Shown here: piece by piece, positions 1-9,143 of the stretch
Layout: the number at the start of each line of letters is the position of its first letter
Position numbering within the stretch: position 1 is the stretch's first letter
Assembly (NCBI RefSeq): GCF_005116715.1
Contig: NZ_SWCI01000003.1
Span: forward strand, 124,001 to 188,000
Origin: Ferrimonas sediminicola
GTDB lineage: Bacteria > Pseudomonadota > Gammaproteobacteria > Enterobacterales > Shewanellaceae
Reading direction: 5' to 3'
Length of the DNA stretch: 64,000 nucleotides
The notes under the pieces: generated by a model
The model's input: the letters and a program-made list of their open reading frames with translations, nothing else
The model's database searches: none
Told to the model about the DNA's origin: nothing
Translations under genes and position numbers: made by a program

Positions 1-796
1 CGTCCGGTTGCCGCTGGGCGGCGACGCTGTAGACCCGGTCGAAGCCGGCATCCGCAAGCAGGGTCTCCGCCATTTCGGCGCCGACCCCGTGCATGGCGGT
101 GTAGGCGATGCTGATGGCCTGGGGCTGGCTGTGGTTACTCAGCAGGGGGCTGGCCTCCACCATCCGTCGATAGGCATCGAAGAAGGGGGTGTCCAGCCAG
201 GTCAGCAGCCCCTGTGCCTCGGCCTGATCCAGGGACAGCAAGGCCAGCTCGGCGCGGGCGGCGTTGTCGATCTCGGCGGCGATGCCGCTGTCATGGGGCG
301 GGATGATCTGGGCGCCGTTGCTCCAGTAGACCTTGAAGCCATTGTACTGGGGCGGGTTGTGGCTGGCGGTGACCACCACGCCGGCGGCAGCCCCCAGGTG
401 CTTGACGCCGAAGGCCACCAGCGGGGTGGGGGCGACCCTGGCAGTGAGGAACACCGGGATCCCCTGGGCAGTGAGTGCCGAGGCGGTGTCCCCGGCAAAC
501 TGGCGCGAGTCGGGGCGGCCATCGTAGCCTATGACGACCCCGCGGCTGGCCGCCTGCCCCTGTCGGGATTTCAGGTAGTGGGCCAGGCCGGTGGCGGTCT
601 CCTGGAGCACCAGACGGTTCATGCGGTTGGGCCCCGCACCTACGATACCTCGCAACCCGGCGGTGCCGAAGGCCAGGCGGCCATCGAACCTTTGCCTCAG
701 CTCCTCCTCGTCCCCGCTTCGCAGCAGCTGCCTCAGCTCCTCCCGGGTATCGGGGTCGGGATCCCGCTCCAGCCATCGTTCGATGTCGCGGCTCAT
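1..796 (-). CDS. Phosphohexomutase (phosphoglucomutase/phosphomannomutase type), 3' end missing
   Basis: Interconverts hexose 1- and 6-phosphates through an active-site phosphoserine. Reading leftward from the ATG at 796, an open frame of 265 codons runs off the window edge. It contains GTAGLRG at residues 44-50 and the phosphoserine loop TASHNPP at 143-149 (Ser145), both diagnostic of the alpha-D-phosphohexomutase superfamily. The N-terminal block (a run of Glu/Asp/Arg followed by RFDGRLAFGTAGLRG) matches the long bacterial/PGM2-like branch of about 550-600 residues, so roughly half the protein is visible. The metal-binding DGD loop would lie further left. Substrate preference (glucose versus mannose or ribose phosphates) cannot be decided from this part. 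Confidence 0.88.
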   Translation of the reverse strand, partial: MSRDIERWLERDPDPDTREELRQLLRSGDEEELRQRFDGRLAFGTAGLRGIVGAGPNRMNRLVLQETATGLAHYLKSRQGQAASRGVVIGYDGRPDSRQFAGDTASALTAQGIPVFLTARVAPTPLVAFGVKHLGAAAGVVVTASHNPPQYNGFKVYWSNGAQIIPPHDSGIAAEIDNAARAELALLSLDQAEAQGLLTWLDTPFFDAYRRMVEASPLLSNHSQPQAISIAYTAMHGVGAEMAETLLADAGFDRVYSVAAQRQPD

Positions 797-894
797 GGTG
801 GCCTGCCCTCGCTCGCTAAGTCTGTTGTTATCAACGAAAATTATTATCACCTGGCGCCCAGTTGTCCAGCGCCTGCCTGATGGAGTGCAGACAT

Positions 895-920
895 AAAAAA
901 GGCCCGCCTGATGGCGGGCC
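895..920 (-). terminator. Rho-independent terminator of the octaheme cytochrome operon
   Basis: A perfect 8-bp stem (GGCCCGCC 901-908, GGCGGGCC 913-920) with a TGAT loop is followed on the minus strand by six U residues (A run 895-900). A second weaker hairpin (CCCGGA / TCCGGG) lies at about 932-951 between the terminator and the gene. Confidence 0.85.
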
Positions 921-962
921 AACCTTAGTCCCGGAGGTGAGATTCCGGGCTACGCCCCTAGG

Positions 963-2339
963 TTACTTCTTCTTCTTGGCTTTCATGGGATCCTGGTCGT
1001 AGCCCAGGGCTTCCCAGTCCAGTCGACCCTTTTTGCTGTGGCAGGCACTGCACTTGAGGGCTTCGCTCTTGGGCGAGACCATGTGGTTGATGCGCCACCA
1101 CATCTCGGTCTCGGCAAACCCGTTCTGACCGCTGTAGGTCAGCCCCTTGGCTTGCATGGTGGGATGGTTGTTCATGCCGGCTGTGGCGGCCTTGTCCCAG
1201 TCGAAGGTTTTCCAATAGCCGTCTTTGCCGAACACCTTGGTGGGGATAAACACCTTGTGCTTGGCATCGTAGATCTGCTTGCCGCGGTGCACCTTGAAGG
1301 GGTAGATCTTGGACTTGCCGTCGTCCTTGCTGCCCATGGGCTTGCTCAGGGCGGTTACCTTGGCGGGATCCATGGTGTCACCGAACAGGTAGGCTTCGGC
1401 GGTGCCGTTGTACCAGGCGTACTCGGGCTGAACCTTCTGGCCCCAGACGAAGCTGCCCTTCTTCTTCATGTAGTCCTTGCGGCCCCACTGGTTCTTGCTC
1501 TCTTCGCGATCCTGGCCCGCTTCGGACCAGTCCCACCAGAGCTTGGTGGGTTCAACCTTGGCAAACTCGGGGATGTGGCAGGTTTGACAGGCCACCTTCT
1601 CGGTGTGCCGGTTGAGCTTGGCGTTTTTGTGGACCTGGTTGTCGTGGCAGCTGGTGCACTCCATGTGGTCAGTGCTGCCGGGGGAGACGCTCATCGCCTG
1701 GCCCTTGATGGTGTGGGATTCACCCTTGTGGCAGTCCTGGCACTGGAAGTCCATGCCATCGGCGTCCATGTGCACATCCAAGGCCTTGTCTGGGTAGGCC
1801 ATGCTGGAGTCCAGGTCGCCGTGTTTCACGCCGTCACCGCCGCCGCCGAAGAAGTGGCAGCTGCCACAGTTGTCGCGTACCGGGGCACCCACATTTTGTG
1901 AAACCTTCACCAGATCGACACTCTTGAAGGCGTAACCGCTAAGATCCTTCTGGTAGGTGCCGGTGGTGTCGTGGCACACCAGGCAGTCGACCTTGGTGGC
2001 ATCGGTGAAGTCGAACTTGGCGTCCTCATAGCCGTAGCCGGCGTGGCACTTGGTGCAGCGGGGCTCGTTGCTGGAGACGGAGACACAGTAGTTGTTGATG
2101 GCGTTCTTCTTACCCAGTTTCACCGTCTTGCCGTTGACGACCTGTTCCTTGGCCCAGGTCCAGTGGCTGGTCTGCATGAAGGCCTCGGTGTGCTCTTCGT
2201 GACACTCAATACACTGGGCGGTGGCTTCGGGGCCGCTGTTGATGGGACCGGAGATGAACTCTTTGTGGGGGTTCTCCGCATGTGCGCCAACCGGCAACAT
2301 CAGGCCGGTCAGCAGTGTAGTTAGCAGTAGTGTGCGCAT
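963..2339 (-). CDS. Octaheme c-type cytochrome, tetrathionate reductase family (OTR)
   Basis: Periplasmic multiheme cytochrome of 458 residues with a Sec signal peptide ending near AHA (about residue 21). Eight CxxCH heme sites are visible, starting at residues 43, 95, 119, 158, 200, 228, 251 and about 430. The count, spacing and length fit the octaheme tetrathionate reductase family known from Shewanella, whose members reduce tetrathionate and, in vitro, nitrite or hydroxylamine. The physiological substrate is not settled for that family and cannot be read here. The C-terminus is strongly basic (KAKKKK). It is the last gene of a three-gene minus-strand set with a monoheme cytochrome and an outer-membrane protein, and ends at a good terminator. 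Confidence 0.85.
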   Translation of the reverse strand: MRTLLLTTLLTGLMLPVGAHAENPHKEFISGPINSGPEATAQCIECHEEHTEAFMQTSHWTWAKEQVVNGKTVKLGKKNAINNYCVSVSSNEPRCTKCHAGYGYEDAKFDFTDATKVDCLVCHDTTGTYQKDLSGYAFKSVDLVKVSQNVGAPVRDNCGSCHFFGGGGDGVKHGDLDSSMAYPDKALDVHMDADGMDFQCQDCHKGESHTIKGQAMSVSPGSTDHMECTSCHDNQVHKNAKLNRHTEKVACQTCHIPEFAKVEPTKLWWDWSEAGQDREESKNQWGRKDYMKKKGSFVWGQKVQPEYAWYNGTAEAYLFGDTMDPAKVTALSKPMGSKDDGKSKIYPFKVHRGKQIYDAKHKVFIPTKVFGKDGYWKTFDWDKAATAGMNNHPTMQAKGLTYSGQNGFAETEMWWRINHMVSPKSEALKCSACHSKKGRLDWEALGYDQDPMKAKKKK

Positions 2340-2404
2340 ATCTTTTCCCTGGAGAGGCGGCCGTCCCCTCTGGAACAGAGGTTGGGCCGCCGAGATGATG
2401 AAAC

Positions 2405-3979
2405 TTAGAACTTGACGGTGATGGAGGCGTTGACGTCAAACGCGGTGTCCATCGCTGGCAGCATGGTGAATGCGGTACCGGCCAGTACTTCATCAATGTT
2501 CTGCGGAGCGCCCACGGGGGAGCCGGAACCGGTGTACTCGAAGTCGTAGTACAGCGCCGCGAACTTCACGAACATCTTGGGATTGATGTCGTGGATGTAG
2601 TAGCCCTCATAGGCGTGACCGCGGGTGGCCAGCTTGCTGCCGATGGGATCGTCCTGAGCCTGGGTGAAGGGGGTCCAGTACTTGGAGCCGTAGTTGTACT
2701 CCAGACCGAACTTGCCGTCGCCGACGGGGATTTGAACACCGGCGTAGATGGAGTAACCATCGTGGGCTTCATTGTCAGTGGTGCCGATGGGGGCGCCCAG
2801 AGAGCCGTCTTCGTTCATGCCGTACAGCGGGTCGTTGTTCATGCCGCCGAACATGCCGAAGTTGCCGTTGGGGTCGGTACGGGTCCAGCCCAGGGAGGTG
2901 AACCACTTGATGCCGCTGTCCTCTTCGCGGGCGAAGGTCAGGCCGCTCAGGTAGATGTCACCGATGTTGGTGCTGGGCTGATAGCGAACGATGGGGGTGA
3001 CGTTACCCATGCCCTGCTGGCCAAACATCGCCAGCAGTTCGTCGGGCATGGACATGGTACCCTTGAAGCCGTCGGCCACGTCTTTGGCGCCAAACAGGAT
3101 GAATTGCAGGAAGTTGGTGCCATCGTTGAGGATGTCGATGTTGAAGCCGCCCAGGTTCACGTCGTCCACCGAGGTGTTGCCGAACAGCTCGCCGTTGCCC
3201 CACTGGGACTCATAGCCCTGGCCGTAGCAGAAGCGAACCACCTGGCCCTCCATGCCGGTCAGGTGCTCGGTGTGGTAGCCGAGGGTGGCGCCGTCGAAGT
3301 TGAAGTTCACCAGGTGACCCGATGGGGTACCGCCACGCAGTTCGTTCTCGCGGAAGTTGGTGGGGTAGCCATAGCTGGAGGGACGACGACCGATGGAGAG
3401 ATAGAGTTCGCTGCCACCGATGTTCTTCCAGTCGAAGTAGGCGCGCTCTACGCGGACAGTGTCACCGTTGGGGTGGCCGCTGTTGGTGCCGTCCATGGTG
3501 AAGGAGTTCCAGGAGTCGAACACGTTGACCTGGGTGGAGTCACCCCAGTTCTTGAACATGGTCAGGCGGCCGGCGAAGCTGACGTTATCGAACACCTTGG
3601 CCTTGAGGTTCAGACGCAGACGGGTGGTGTAGAACACGTCGTTGTCGATGTCCTGGGCGGTGGGCACGAAGCCTGGGCCATTCATGGACATGGGCATGTT
3701 ACCCATGGGGGTGGCCACGGTGACGCCGGGGCTCCAGACCACGTCCTGGTAGTGCAGGGTGTGGGCCTTGGTGCGGAAGTCACCGGTGATCAGTACCCGG
3801 TCGGTGGCGGCGTGGGTTTCCGGCTTGTTCACGCGCTCAGACAGGTACTCCAGTTCTTCGGTCACTTCGGCCAGTTGACGCTTGAGGTCGTCAATGGATT
3901 TCTCGGTGCTGTCTGCGGCCATCGCCTGGGGCAGAATCAGCGCTTGTGAGACGACTAATGCAACGAGTGTGGGTTTCAT
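2405..3979 (-). CDS. DUF3373-like outer-membrane beta-barrel protein
   Basis: Predicted outer-membrane protein of 524 residues. The chosen ATG (3979) is the third of three consecutive ATGs; AAGGA at 3987-3991 sits 7 nt before it, whereas an upstream ATG at 4021 would put 14 polar residues before the signal peptide. A signal peptide (ending QAMAA) is followed by a short coiled-coil-like stretch (DDLKRQLAEVTEELEYLSERV) typical of porin-like proteins and then alternating beta-strand sequence ending in ITVKF, a C-terminal aromatic signature for beta-barrel insertion. The family resembles DUF3373. Sitting between a monoheme and an octaheme cytochrome, it may admit the respiratory substrate, but that role is inference. 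Confidence 0.68.
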   Translation of the reverse strand: MKPTLVALVVSQALILPQAMAADSTEKSIDDLKRQLAEVTEELEYLSERVNKPETHAATDRVLITGDFRTKAHTLHYQDVVWSPGVTVATPMGNMPMSMNGPGFVPTAQDIDNDVFYTTRLRLNLKAKVFDNVSFAGRLTMFKNWGDSTQVNVFDSWNSFTMDGTNSGHPNGDTVRVERAYFDWKNIGGSELYLSIGRRPSSYGYPTNFRENELRGGTPSGHLVNFNFDGATLGYHTEHLTGMEGQVVRFCYGQGYESQWGNGELFGNTSVDDVNLGGFNIDILNDGTNFLQFILFGAKDVADGFKGTMSMPDELLAMFGQQGMGNVTPIVRYQPSTNIGDIYLSGLTFAREEDSGIKWFTSLGWTRTDPNGNFGMFGGMNNDPLYGMNEDGSLGAPIGTTDNEAHDGYSIYAGVQIPVGDGKFGLEYNYGSKYWTPFTQAQDDPIGSKLATRGHAYEGYYIHDINPKMFVKFAALYYDFEYTGSGSPVGAPQNIDEVLAGTAFTMLPAMDTAFDVNASITVKF

Positions 3980-4011
3980 CATCATATCCTTAAGGGCTTG
4001 TTGTTGTTTGA

Positions 4012-4338
4012 TTAACCGCAAGTGGCCGGCTGGTCGGAGTCGGCGGCGTGGTCGTAGAGGAACTGCTGGATATCCTTAAGCGCCTGGTCGGACAGACCCT
4101 GGAATACTTCAGGCTTGGCCTTATGCTTGTTGCGGTCGAAGAAGCGATCCCATTGAGCCATGGTCTTGGACATGGGGGTCAGTTCCATCGCCTCGCTGCT
4201 TTTGCTGTGGCAGGCCTTGCAGTGTTTCTTATAGAGGTGCTTGCCTTTCTTGGGGTTGCCGCCTTCGGCTGCGGCCAGGCCGGCAGATACGGTAAGCAGC
4301 AGTACTGCGGTAAGAGCTTGGTAGGAGCGACGTTTCAT
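4012..4338 (-). CDS. Monoheme cytochrome c, small periplasmic electron carrier
   Basis: A 108-residue class I-like c-type cytochrome. It has a signal peptide (MKRRSYQAL to GLAAA) and one heme site, CKACH, at residues 40-44, with methionines at ELTPMSK that could supply the distal ligand. The start at 4338 is preferred over 4359 because AGAGG lies 5 nt upstream. It is the first gene of the cytochrome operon, 33 bp before the outer-membrane protein gene, and probably hands electrons to the octaheme enzyme. Shewanella genomes, from memory, carry a similar three-gene order. Confidence 0.82.
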   Translation of the reverse strand: MKRRSYQALTAVLLLTVSAGLAAAEGGNPKKGKHLYKKHCKACHSKSSEAMELTPMSKTMAQWDRFFDRNKHKAKPEVFQGLSDQALKDIQQFLYDHAADSDQPATCG

Positions 4339-4474
4339 AGATACCTCTGAGTGTTTCACTTTTCTTTAGTTACCACTGTATTAGTTATTTCTAATTCTAT
4401 GGAGCGAAGAAAAGTTGCAGGGGTATAAGCAAAACTGTCAGCGGGTGAAAATTTTGGTTCAGGCTGTGTTCAGG

Positions 4475-4490
4475 AGTGACGCGGATCACG
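4475..4490. promoter_or_regulatory. CRP-like operator upstream of the cytochrome operon
   Basis: GTGA-N6-TCAC (4476-4479 and 4486-4489), the conserved core of CRP sites. It lies about 140 bp upstream of the monoheme cytochrome start inside a 353-bp gene-free stretch (4339-4691) that otherwise holds only AT-rich promoter-like sequence. CRP controls many anaerobic respiratory genes in Shewanella, so the placement makes sense. Confidence 0.5.
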
Positions 4491-4691
4491 GCTTGGCGGT
4501 CACGGCCGGCAAAGGTGGTCGGATCTCGTAACGAAATAGAGGGTTTCAATGTGTGAAAATGTGAGGTGTGAACCCGTTGTTAACGGCAGGCAAGGAAAAA
4601 CTGTCTTCCGATCAAATCCCGGGCAGTGGGCAGGGGCGTGAGGAGCCGCGCCTGAGCGACGGTCAGACGATGAATTCGGTGGTCGCCTTGG

Positions 4692-6194
4692 TTACTGGAG
4701 CCTGCTGGTTTCGGTCAGGGAGACCGGAAGTCCATGGTCGTTGATCACCTGGGCATGGTCGCGGCGCAGCAGCCTGGGTTCTCGGACCCCACATGAGTGG
4801 GCGATCACCCCCACTTCGTGCATCAGGTTACGGGCGTAGTGGGCAACCCGCTTGGCCTTATCCTCAACCACCAGCCCCTTCTGAAGCTTGGGGTCGTGGG
4901 TGGTGATGCCGGTGGGGCAGGTGTTTCTGTTGCACTGCAGTGCCTGGATGCAGCCCAGGGAAAACATGAAACCCCGGGCGGAGTTGATGAAGTCGGCCCC
5001 CACACACAGGGCCCAGGCCACGTCCGACGGGTTTACCAGTTTGCCGGAGGCGATCACCTTGATCCTGCGCCTCAGGCCGTGGGCCTCCAGGGTGTCGACC
5101 AGGTAGGGCAGGCTTCGCTTCAGCGGCAGCCCCATGAAATCCATCAGGGGTTGAGGGGCGGCGCCGGAGCCGCCGTCGGCGGAGTCCAGGGTGATGAAGT
5201 CCGGAGCGCTCTGTTCGCCGCGGGCCTTGATCGCCGCCATCAGATCCTCCAGCCAGGCGGTATGCCCGATCACCACCTTGAAGCCACAGGGTTTGCCGGT
5301 GACCTCCCGTACCCGGGCGATCATGTCCAGCAGGTCGTCGACGTTGCGGATCTCCCGGTAGCCATTGGGACTGATGGAATCCTGGCCTTCGGGAATGCCG
5401 CGGATCTTGGCGATCTCTGCGGTGACCTTGCCTCCTGGCAGGATCCCCCCTTTGCCCGGCTTCGCCCCCTGGCTCATCTTGATCTCGAACATCCGCACCT
5501 GCTGGTGGCGGGCCACCTCCTTGAGTTTCTCATCACACAGGTTGCCGTTGGCGTCACGGACACCGTACTTGGCGGTGCCTATCTGGAACACCAGGTCGCA
5601 GCCCCCCTCCAGGTGGTAGGGAGAGAGGCCGCCCTCACCGGTGTTCATCCAGATGCCGGCGTCGTGGGCCCCGATGGAGAGGGCCCGCACCGCCGGCACG
5701 CTTAGGGCGCCGAAGCTCATGCCGGAGATGTTGAAGAAGCTGGCGGTGGTGTAGGGAGTGCGGGCCACTCCTTCGCCGATGGTGAGCGGCGTCGGCGGCA
5801 CCGCATCCTCCCTCAGGGTGGGGAACAGGCAGTTGAGGAAGATGATGTCGCCGGGTTGGTTGAGTGGCCGGGTGGAGCCGAAGGCAACAGTGCTGTCGAT
5901 GTTCTTGGCGGCCCGGTAGACCCAGCTGCGCTGGGCCCGGTTGAAGGGCATCTCCTCCCGATCCAGGGCGAAGAAATACTGGCGGAAGAACTCCCCCATG
6001 TGCTCGAACCAGTAACGGAAGCGTCCAATCACCGGGTAGTTGCGGCGGATCGCCTGCTGGGTTTGGGTCACGTCCTTGACGTAGAGGTAAGCCACGACCA
6101 GGATCCCGACTCCGATGACAAAAATCAGCAGTGCCGCACTGATCTCCAGGGTGCGAGTCACCCAGCTGACCATCATCTGTCCATTGTTATCCAT
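4692..6194 (-). CDS. Membrane-anchored FMN-binding glutamate-synthase-like protein
   Basis: A 500-residue protein with one N-terminal membrane helix (about residues 12-35) and a GltB-like FMN-binding alpha/beta-barrel domain. Diagnostic stretches are the FNISGMSFGALS, NTGEGGLSPYH, KMSQGAKPGKGG, DSADGGSGAAP and the Cys-rich CIQALQCNRNTCPTGI segments found in the glutamate synthase central/FMN domains. The amidotransferase domain of true GltB is absent, so this is the stand-alone family, often annotated FMN-binding glutamate synthase family protein. Actual activity is unknown. It stands alone, divergent from the ivd operon. No strong ribosome binding site precedes the ATG at 6194, and a start a few codons further in is possible. 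Confidence 0.82.
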   Translation of the reverse strand: MDNNGQMMVSWVTRTLEISAALLIFVIGVGILVVAYLYVKDVTQTQQAIRRNYPVIGRFRYWFEHMGEFFRQYFFALDREEMPFNRAQRSWVYRAAKNIDSTVAFGSTRPLNQPGDIIFLNCLFPTLREDAVPPTPLTIGEGVARTPYTTASFFNISGMSFGALSVPAVRALSIGAHDAGIWMNTGEGGLSPYHLEGGCDLVFQIGTAKYGVRDANGNLCDEKLKEVARHQQVRMFEIKMSQGAKPGKGGILPGGKVTAEIAKIRGIPEGQDSISPNGYREIRNVDDLLDMIARVREVTGKPCGFKVVIGHTAWLEDLMAAIKARGEQSAPDFITLDSADGGSGAAPQPLMDFMGLPLKRSLPYLVDTLEAHGLRRRIKVIASGKLVNPSDVAWALCVGADFINSARGFMFSLGCIQALQCNRNTCPTGITTHDPKLQKGLVVEDKAKRVAHYARNLMHEVGVIAHSCGVREPRLLRRDHAQVINDHGLPVSLTETSRLQ

Positions 6195-6268
6195 TGAATT
6201 GCCATCTGATTGTCATTGGATCTCCATAAGGATAGTGGAGTTTGCGTCAGCGTGGGCTTACAACTGAC

Positions 6269-6300
6269 TAAACTTTGGACACCCATTAAACCAAAGTTTA
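6269..6300. promoter_or_regulatory. 10-bp inverted repeat in the ivd promoter region
   Basis: TAAACTTTGG (6269-6278) and CCAAAGTTTA (6291-6300) form a perfect inverted repeat with a 12-nt spacer. Its right arm overlaps the next palindrome. No known motif is assigned to it. Confidence 0.6.
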
Positions 6301-6313
6301 CGTTGCCGTAAAC
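6296..6313. promoter_or_regulatory. LiuR-like palindromic operator upstream of the ivd operon
   Basis: GTTTACG-TTGC-CGTAAAC is a perfect 18-bp palindrome about 50 bp before the thiolase start. It resembles the TTTACG/CGTAAA half-sites attributed to LiuR, a MerR-family regulator of branched-chain amino-acid genes in gammaproteobacteria. The assignment is from memory of the motif. Confidence 0.55.
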
Positions 6314-6361
6314 GTCATACATCAAGTAACCTAGGATGAATCGCATTACAAGGAGTTAACA

Positions 6362-7546
6362 ATGATCAAGGATCATGAGGTTGTGATCGCTGCCGCCAGC
6401 CGTACCGCCATGGGCGGTTTTCAGGGTTCCCTGAGCGGCGTACCGGCCCCCGAGCTGGGCGCCACCGCCATTCGCGCCGCGCTGCAGCGAAGCGGCGTGT
6501 CCGCCGAGCAGGTGGACGAGGTGCTGATGGGCTGTGTCCTGCCCGCCGGCCTGGGCCAGGCTCCGGCCCGGCAGGCGACGCTCAAGGCCGGCCTGCCGCA
6601 CTCCTGCGGCGCCACTACGGTCAACAAGGTGTGCGGTTCCGGCATGAAGACGGTGATGCTGGCTCATGATCTGGTGCGTGCCGGCAGCGCCCAGGTGGTG
6701 GTGGCCGGTGGCATGGAGAGCATGTCCCAGGCCCCCTACCTGCTGGACAAGGCCCGAGGCGGTATGCGCATGGGTCACGGCAGGGTGCTGGACCACATGT
6801 TCCTCGACGGCCTGGAAGACGCCTACACCGGCAAGGCGATGGGGGTCTTTGCCCAGGGCACCGCCGATGACCATGGCCTGACCCGGGAACAGATGGACGC
6901 CTATGCCCTGGAGAGCCTCAAGCGGGCCAATGCCGCCATCGAAGCGGGGGCTTTCGCCGAGGAGATCGCGCCGGTGACCATCCAGACCCGCAAGGGCCAG
7001 GTGACCGTCTGCGTCGATGAGCAGCCGGGCAATGTCCGCCCCGACAAGATTCCCGCCCTGCGTCCCGCCTTTGCCAAGGAGGGGACCATCACCGCGGCCA
7101 ACGCCAGCTCCATCTCCGACGGTGCCGCCGCCGTGGTAGTGACCAGTGCCGGTTATGCCCGCGCCAACGGCCTGCCGATCCTGGCCTGCATCAAGGCCCA
7201 CCACACCCATTCCCAGTCCCCCGAGGAGTTCACCATCGCCCCCATCGGTGCCATCAACGGCCTGCTGGAGCGGGCCGGCTGGCAGCGTGACGAGGTGGAT
7301 CTGTATGAGATCAACGAGGCCTTTGCCATGGTGACCATGCTGGCCATCAACGAGCTGGGGCTGGACCCGGCCAAGGTGAATGTCAACGGCGGCGCTTGCG
7401 CCCTGGGTCACCCCATCGGCTGCTCCGGCACCCGGTTGCTGGTGACCCTGGTGCATGCCTTGAAACACCGTGGCCTGAGCAGGGGAGTGGCCTCCCTGTG
7501 CATCGGCGGCGGAGAGGCCACCGCGGTGGCCATAGAACTGGTTTAA
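6362..7546 (+). CDS. ivdA: Acetyl-CoA C-acyltransferase (thiolase) of branched-chain amino-acid degradation
   Basis: Thiolase of 394 residues, first gene of the operon. It should cleave 2-methylacetoacetyl-CoA (isoleucine pathway) to acetyl-CoA and propionyl-CoA. The nucleophilic Cys lies at residue 91 in VNKVCGSGMK, the NEAF motif and GHPIG His follow in the C-terminal half, and the second catalytic Cys is in SLCIGGGEA near residue 380. AAGGAG sits 7 nt before the ATG. The downstream genes (mmsA, acyl-CoA dehydrogenase, hydratase, hydrolase, mmsB, SDR) fix the role as ivdA-type rather than a fatty-acid thiolase. Palindromes upstream suggest repression by a dedicated regulator. Confidence 0.87.
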   Translation: MIKDHEVVIAAASRTAMGGFQGSLSGVPAPELGATAIRAALQRSGVSAEQVDEVLMGCVLPAGLGQAPARQATLKAGLPHSCGATTVNKVCGSGMKTVMLAHDLVRAGSAQVVVAGGMESMSQAPYLLDKARGGMRMGHGRVLDHMFLDGLEDAYTGKAMGVFAQGTADDHGLTREQMDAYALESLKRANAAIEAGAFAEEIAPVTIQTRKGQVTVCVDEQPGNVRPDKIPALRPAFAKEGTITAANASSISDGAAAVVVTSAGYARANGLPILACIKAHHTHSQSPEEFTIAPIGAINGLLERAGWQRDEVDLYEINEAFAMVTMLAINELGLDPAKVNVNGGACALGHPIGCSGTRLLVTLVHALKHRGLSRGVASLCIGGGEATAVAIELV

Positions 7547-7571
7547 CTTTCAGCGATAACAGACAAGGACC

Positions 7572-7617
7572 GGCCGTCCGACGCCCACAACTATTCCATA
7601 CCGATACGCGGACGGCC
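7572..7617 (+). other. Intercistronic inverted repeat between ivdA and mmsA
   Basis: GGCCGTCCG (7572-7580) and CGGACGGCC (7609-7617) form a perfect 9-bp stem with a 28-nt loop, in the only sizeable gap of the operon (91 bp). Only CTTT follows, so it is a poor terminator; an mRNA-processing or partial attenuation role is possible. Confidence 0.5.
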
Positions 7618-7637
7618 CTTTCAACGGGAGAAGCAAC

Positions 7638-9131
7638 ATGACCACACAAGTGAAGCACCTGATCGGCGGTGAGTACACCGACGGCTGCGGCGAGCAGCAG
7701 ATCCTGGTGACCAACCCCGCCGACAACGGCCCCATCGCCCAGCTCAACTGCGCCACCGAAGCCGAGGTGAACCAGGCGGTGGCCAGTGCCAAGTCGGCCC
7801 AGCAGCAGTGGCGGGAGACCCCGGTGTCCGACCGCGCCCGGCTGATGCTGCGCTATCAGCACCTGCTGAAGGAGAACCACGATCGCATCGCCAAGGTGCT
7901 GGCCCAGGAGACCGGCAAGACCATCGCCGACGCCAAGGGTGACGTGTGGCGCGGCATCGAGGTGGCGGAGCAGGCGGCCAACATCGCCAGCATGATGATG
8001 GGGGAGACTGCGGAGAACGTCGCCCGCGGCATCGATACCTACAGCTACATCCAGCCCCTGGGCGTGTGCGCCGGCATCACCCCGTTCAACTTTCCGGCGA
8101 TGATCCCCCTGTGGATGTTCCCCATGGCCATCGCCTGCGGTAATGGCTTCGTGCTCAAGCCCTCGGAGCAGGATCCCATGACCCCGATGCTGCTGGCCCA
8201 GCTGTTCGAGGAGGCGGGCGCCCCCAAGGGACTGCTCAACGTGGTCCACGGCGCCAAAGAGGTGGTGGACGGCATCCTGACTCACCCGGACATCAAGGCG
8301 ATCTCCTTCGTCGGCTCCGTGCCCGTGGGTCAGTACATCTACAAGACCGGCACCGAGAACCTGAAACGTGTGCAGGCGTTTGCCGGAGCCAAGAACCACA
8401 TGGTGGTGATGCCCGACGCGGACAAGGACACCGTGATCAACCAGCTGGTGGGAGCGTCCGTGGGCGCCGCCGGTCAGCGCTGCATGGCGATCTCGGTGGC
8501 GGTGTTTGTCGGCGAGTCCAAGCAGTGGATCCCAGAGCTGAAGGAGGCCCTGGCCAAGGTGCGTCCAGGCCTGTGGGACGATGAGGAGGCCGGCTATGGC
8601 CCGCTGATCAACCCCGCCGCCAAGGCACGGGTACTGGAGCTGATCCAGGCCGGTAAGGAGGAGGGCGCCAACTGCCTGCTGGACGGTTCCGACTTCACCG
8701 TCGAGGGCTATGAGTCCGGCAACTGGGTCGGGCCCACCCTGTTCAGTGGCGTTACCCCCGAGATGCGCATCTACAAGGAGGAGATCTTCGGTCCGGTGCT
8801 GTGCACCACCGAGGTGGAGACCCTGGCCGATGCCATCGCACTGATCAATGCCAACCCCTTCGGCAACGGTACCTCCATCTTCACCAATTCCGGCGCCGCC
8901 GCCCGCAAGTATCAGCATGAGATCGAGGTGGGCCAGGTGGGGATCAACGTGCCGATCCCGGTGCCACTGCCGTTCTTCTCCTTCACCGGCTGGAAGAACA
9001 GCTTCTACGGTGATCTGCACGCCTATGGCAAACAGGCGGTGCGCTTCTACACCGAGACCAAGACCATCACCGCCCGCTGGCCCGAGTCCGGCATCGTGGC
9101 CGGTCAGAACCTGACCATTGCGCTGAAGTAG
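7638..9131 (+). CDS. mmsA: CoA-acylating methylmalonate-semialdehyde dehydrogenase
   Basis: Converts methylmalonate semialdehyde, the valine-pathway product of the 3-hydroxyisobutyrate dehydrogenase encoded downstream, to propionyl-CoA with NAD and CoA. The 497-residue length matches the family. Visible signatures are the aldehyde-dehydrogenase cofactor segment [15 protein letters not shown] and the catalytic cysteine in [11 protein letters not shown] near residue 280, without the usual Glu general base pattern, as is normal for MmsA. GGGAG precedes the ATG. It corresponds to ivdB in the Shewanella nomenclature. Confidence 0.93.
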   Translation: MTTQVKHLIGGEYTDGCGEQQILVTNPADNGPIAQLNCATEAEVNQAVASAKSAQQQWRETPVSDRARLMLRYQHLLKENHDRIAKVLAQETGKTIADAKGDVWRGIEVAEQAANIASMMMGETAENVARGIDTYSYIQPLGVCAGITPFNFPAMIPLWMFPMAIACGNGFVLKPSEQDPMTPMLLAQLFEEAGAPKGLLNVVHGAKEVVDGILTHPDIKAISFVGSVPVGQYIYKTGTENLKRVQAFAGAKNHMVVMPDADKDTVINQLVGASVGAAGQRCMAISVAVFVGESKQWIPELKEALAKVRPGLWDDEEAGYGPLINPAAKARVLELIQAGKEEGANCLLDGSDFTVEGYESGNWVGPTLFSGVTPEMRIYKEEIFGPVLCTTEVETLADAIALINANPFGNGTSIFTNSGAAARKYQHEIEVGQVGINVPIPVPLPFFSFTGWKNSFYGDLHAYGKQAVRFYTETKTITARWPESGIVAGQNLTIALK

Positions 9132-9143
9132 GAGGGAGCCTGT

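Noticed and set aside
8-880. Plus-strand frame at the left edge
   Set aside because: It is antisense to the phosphohexomutase, whose TASHNP and GTAGLRG motifs make the minus-strand reading certain.
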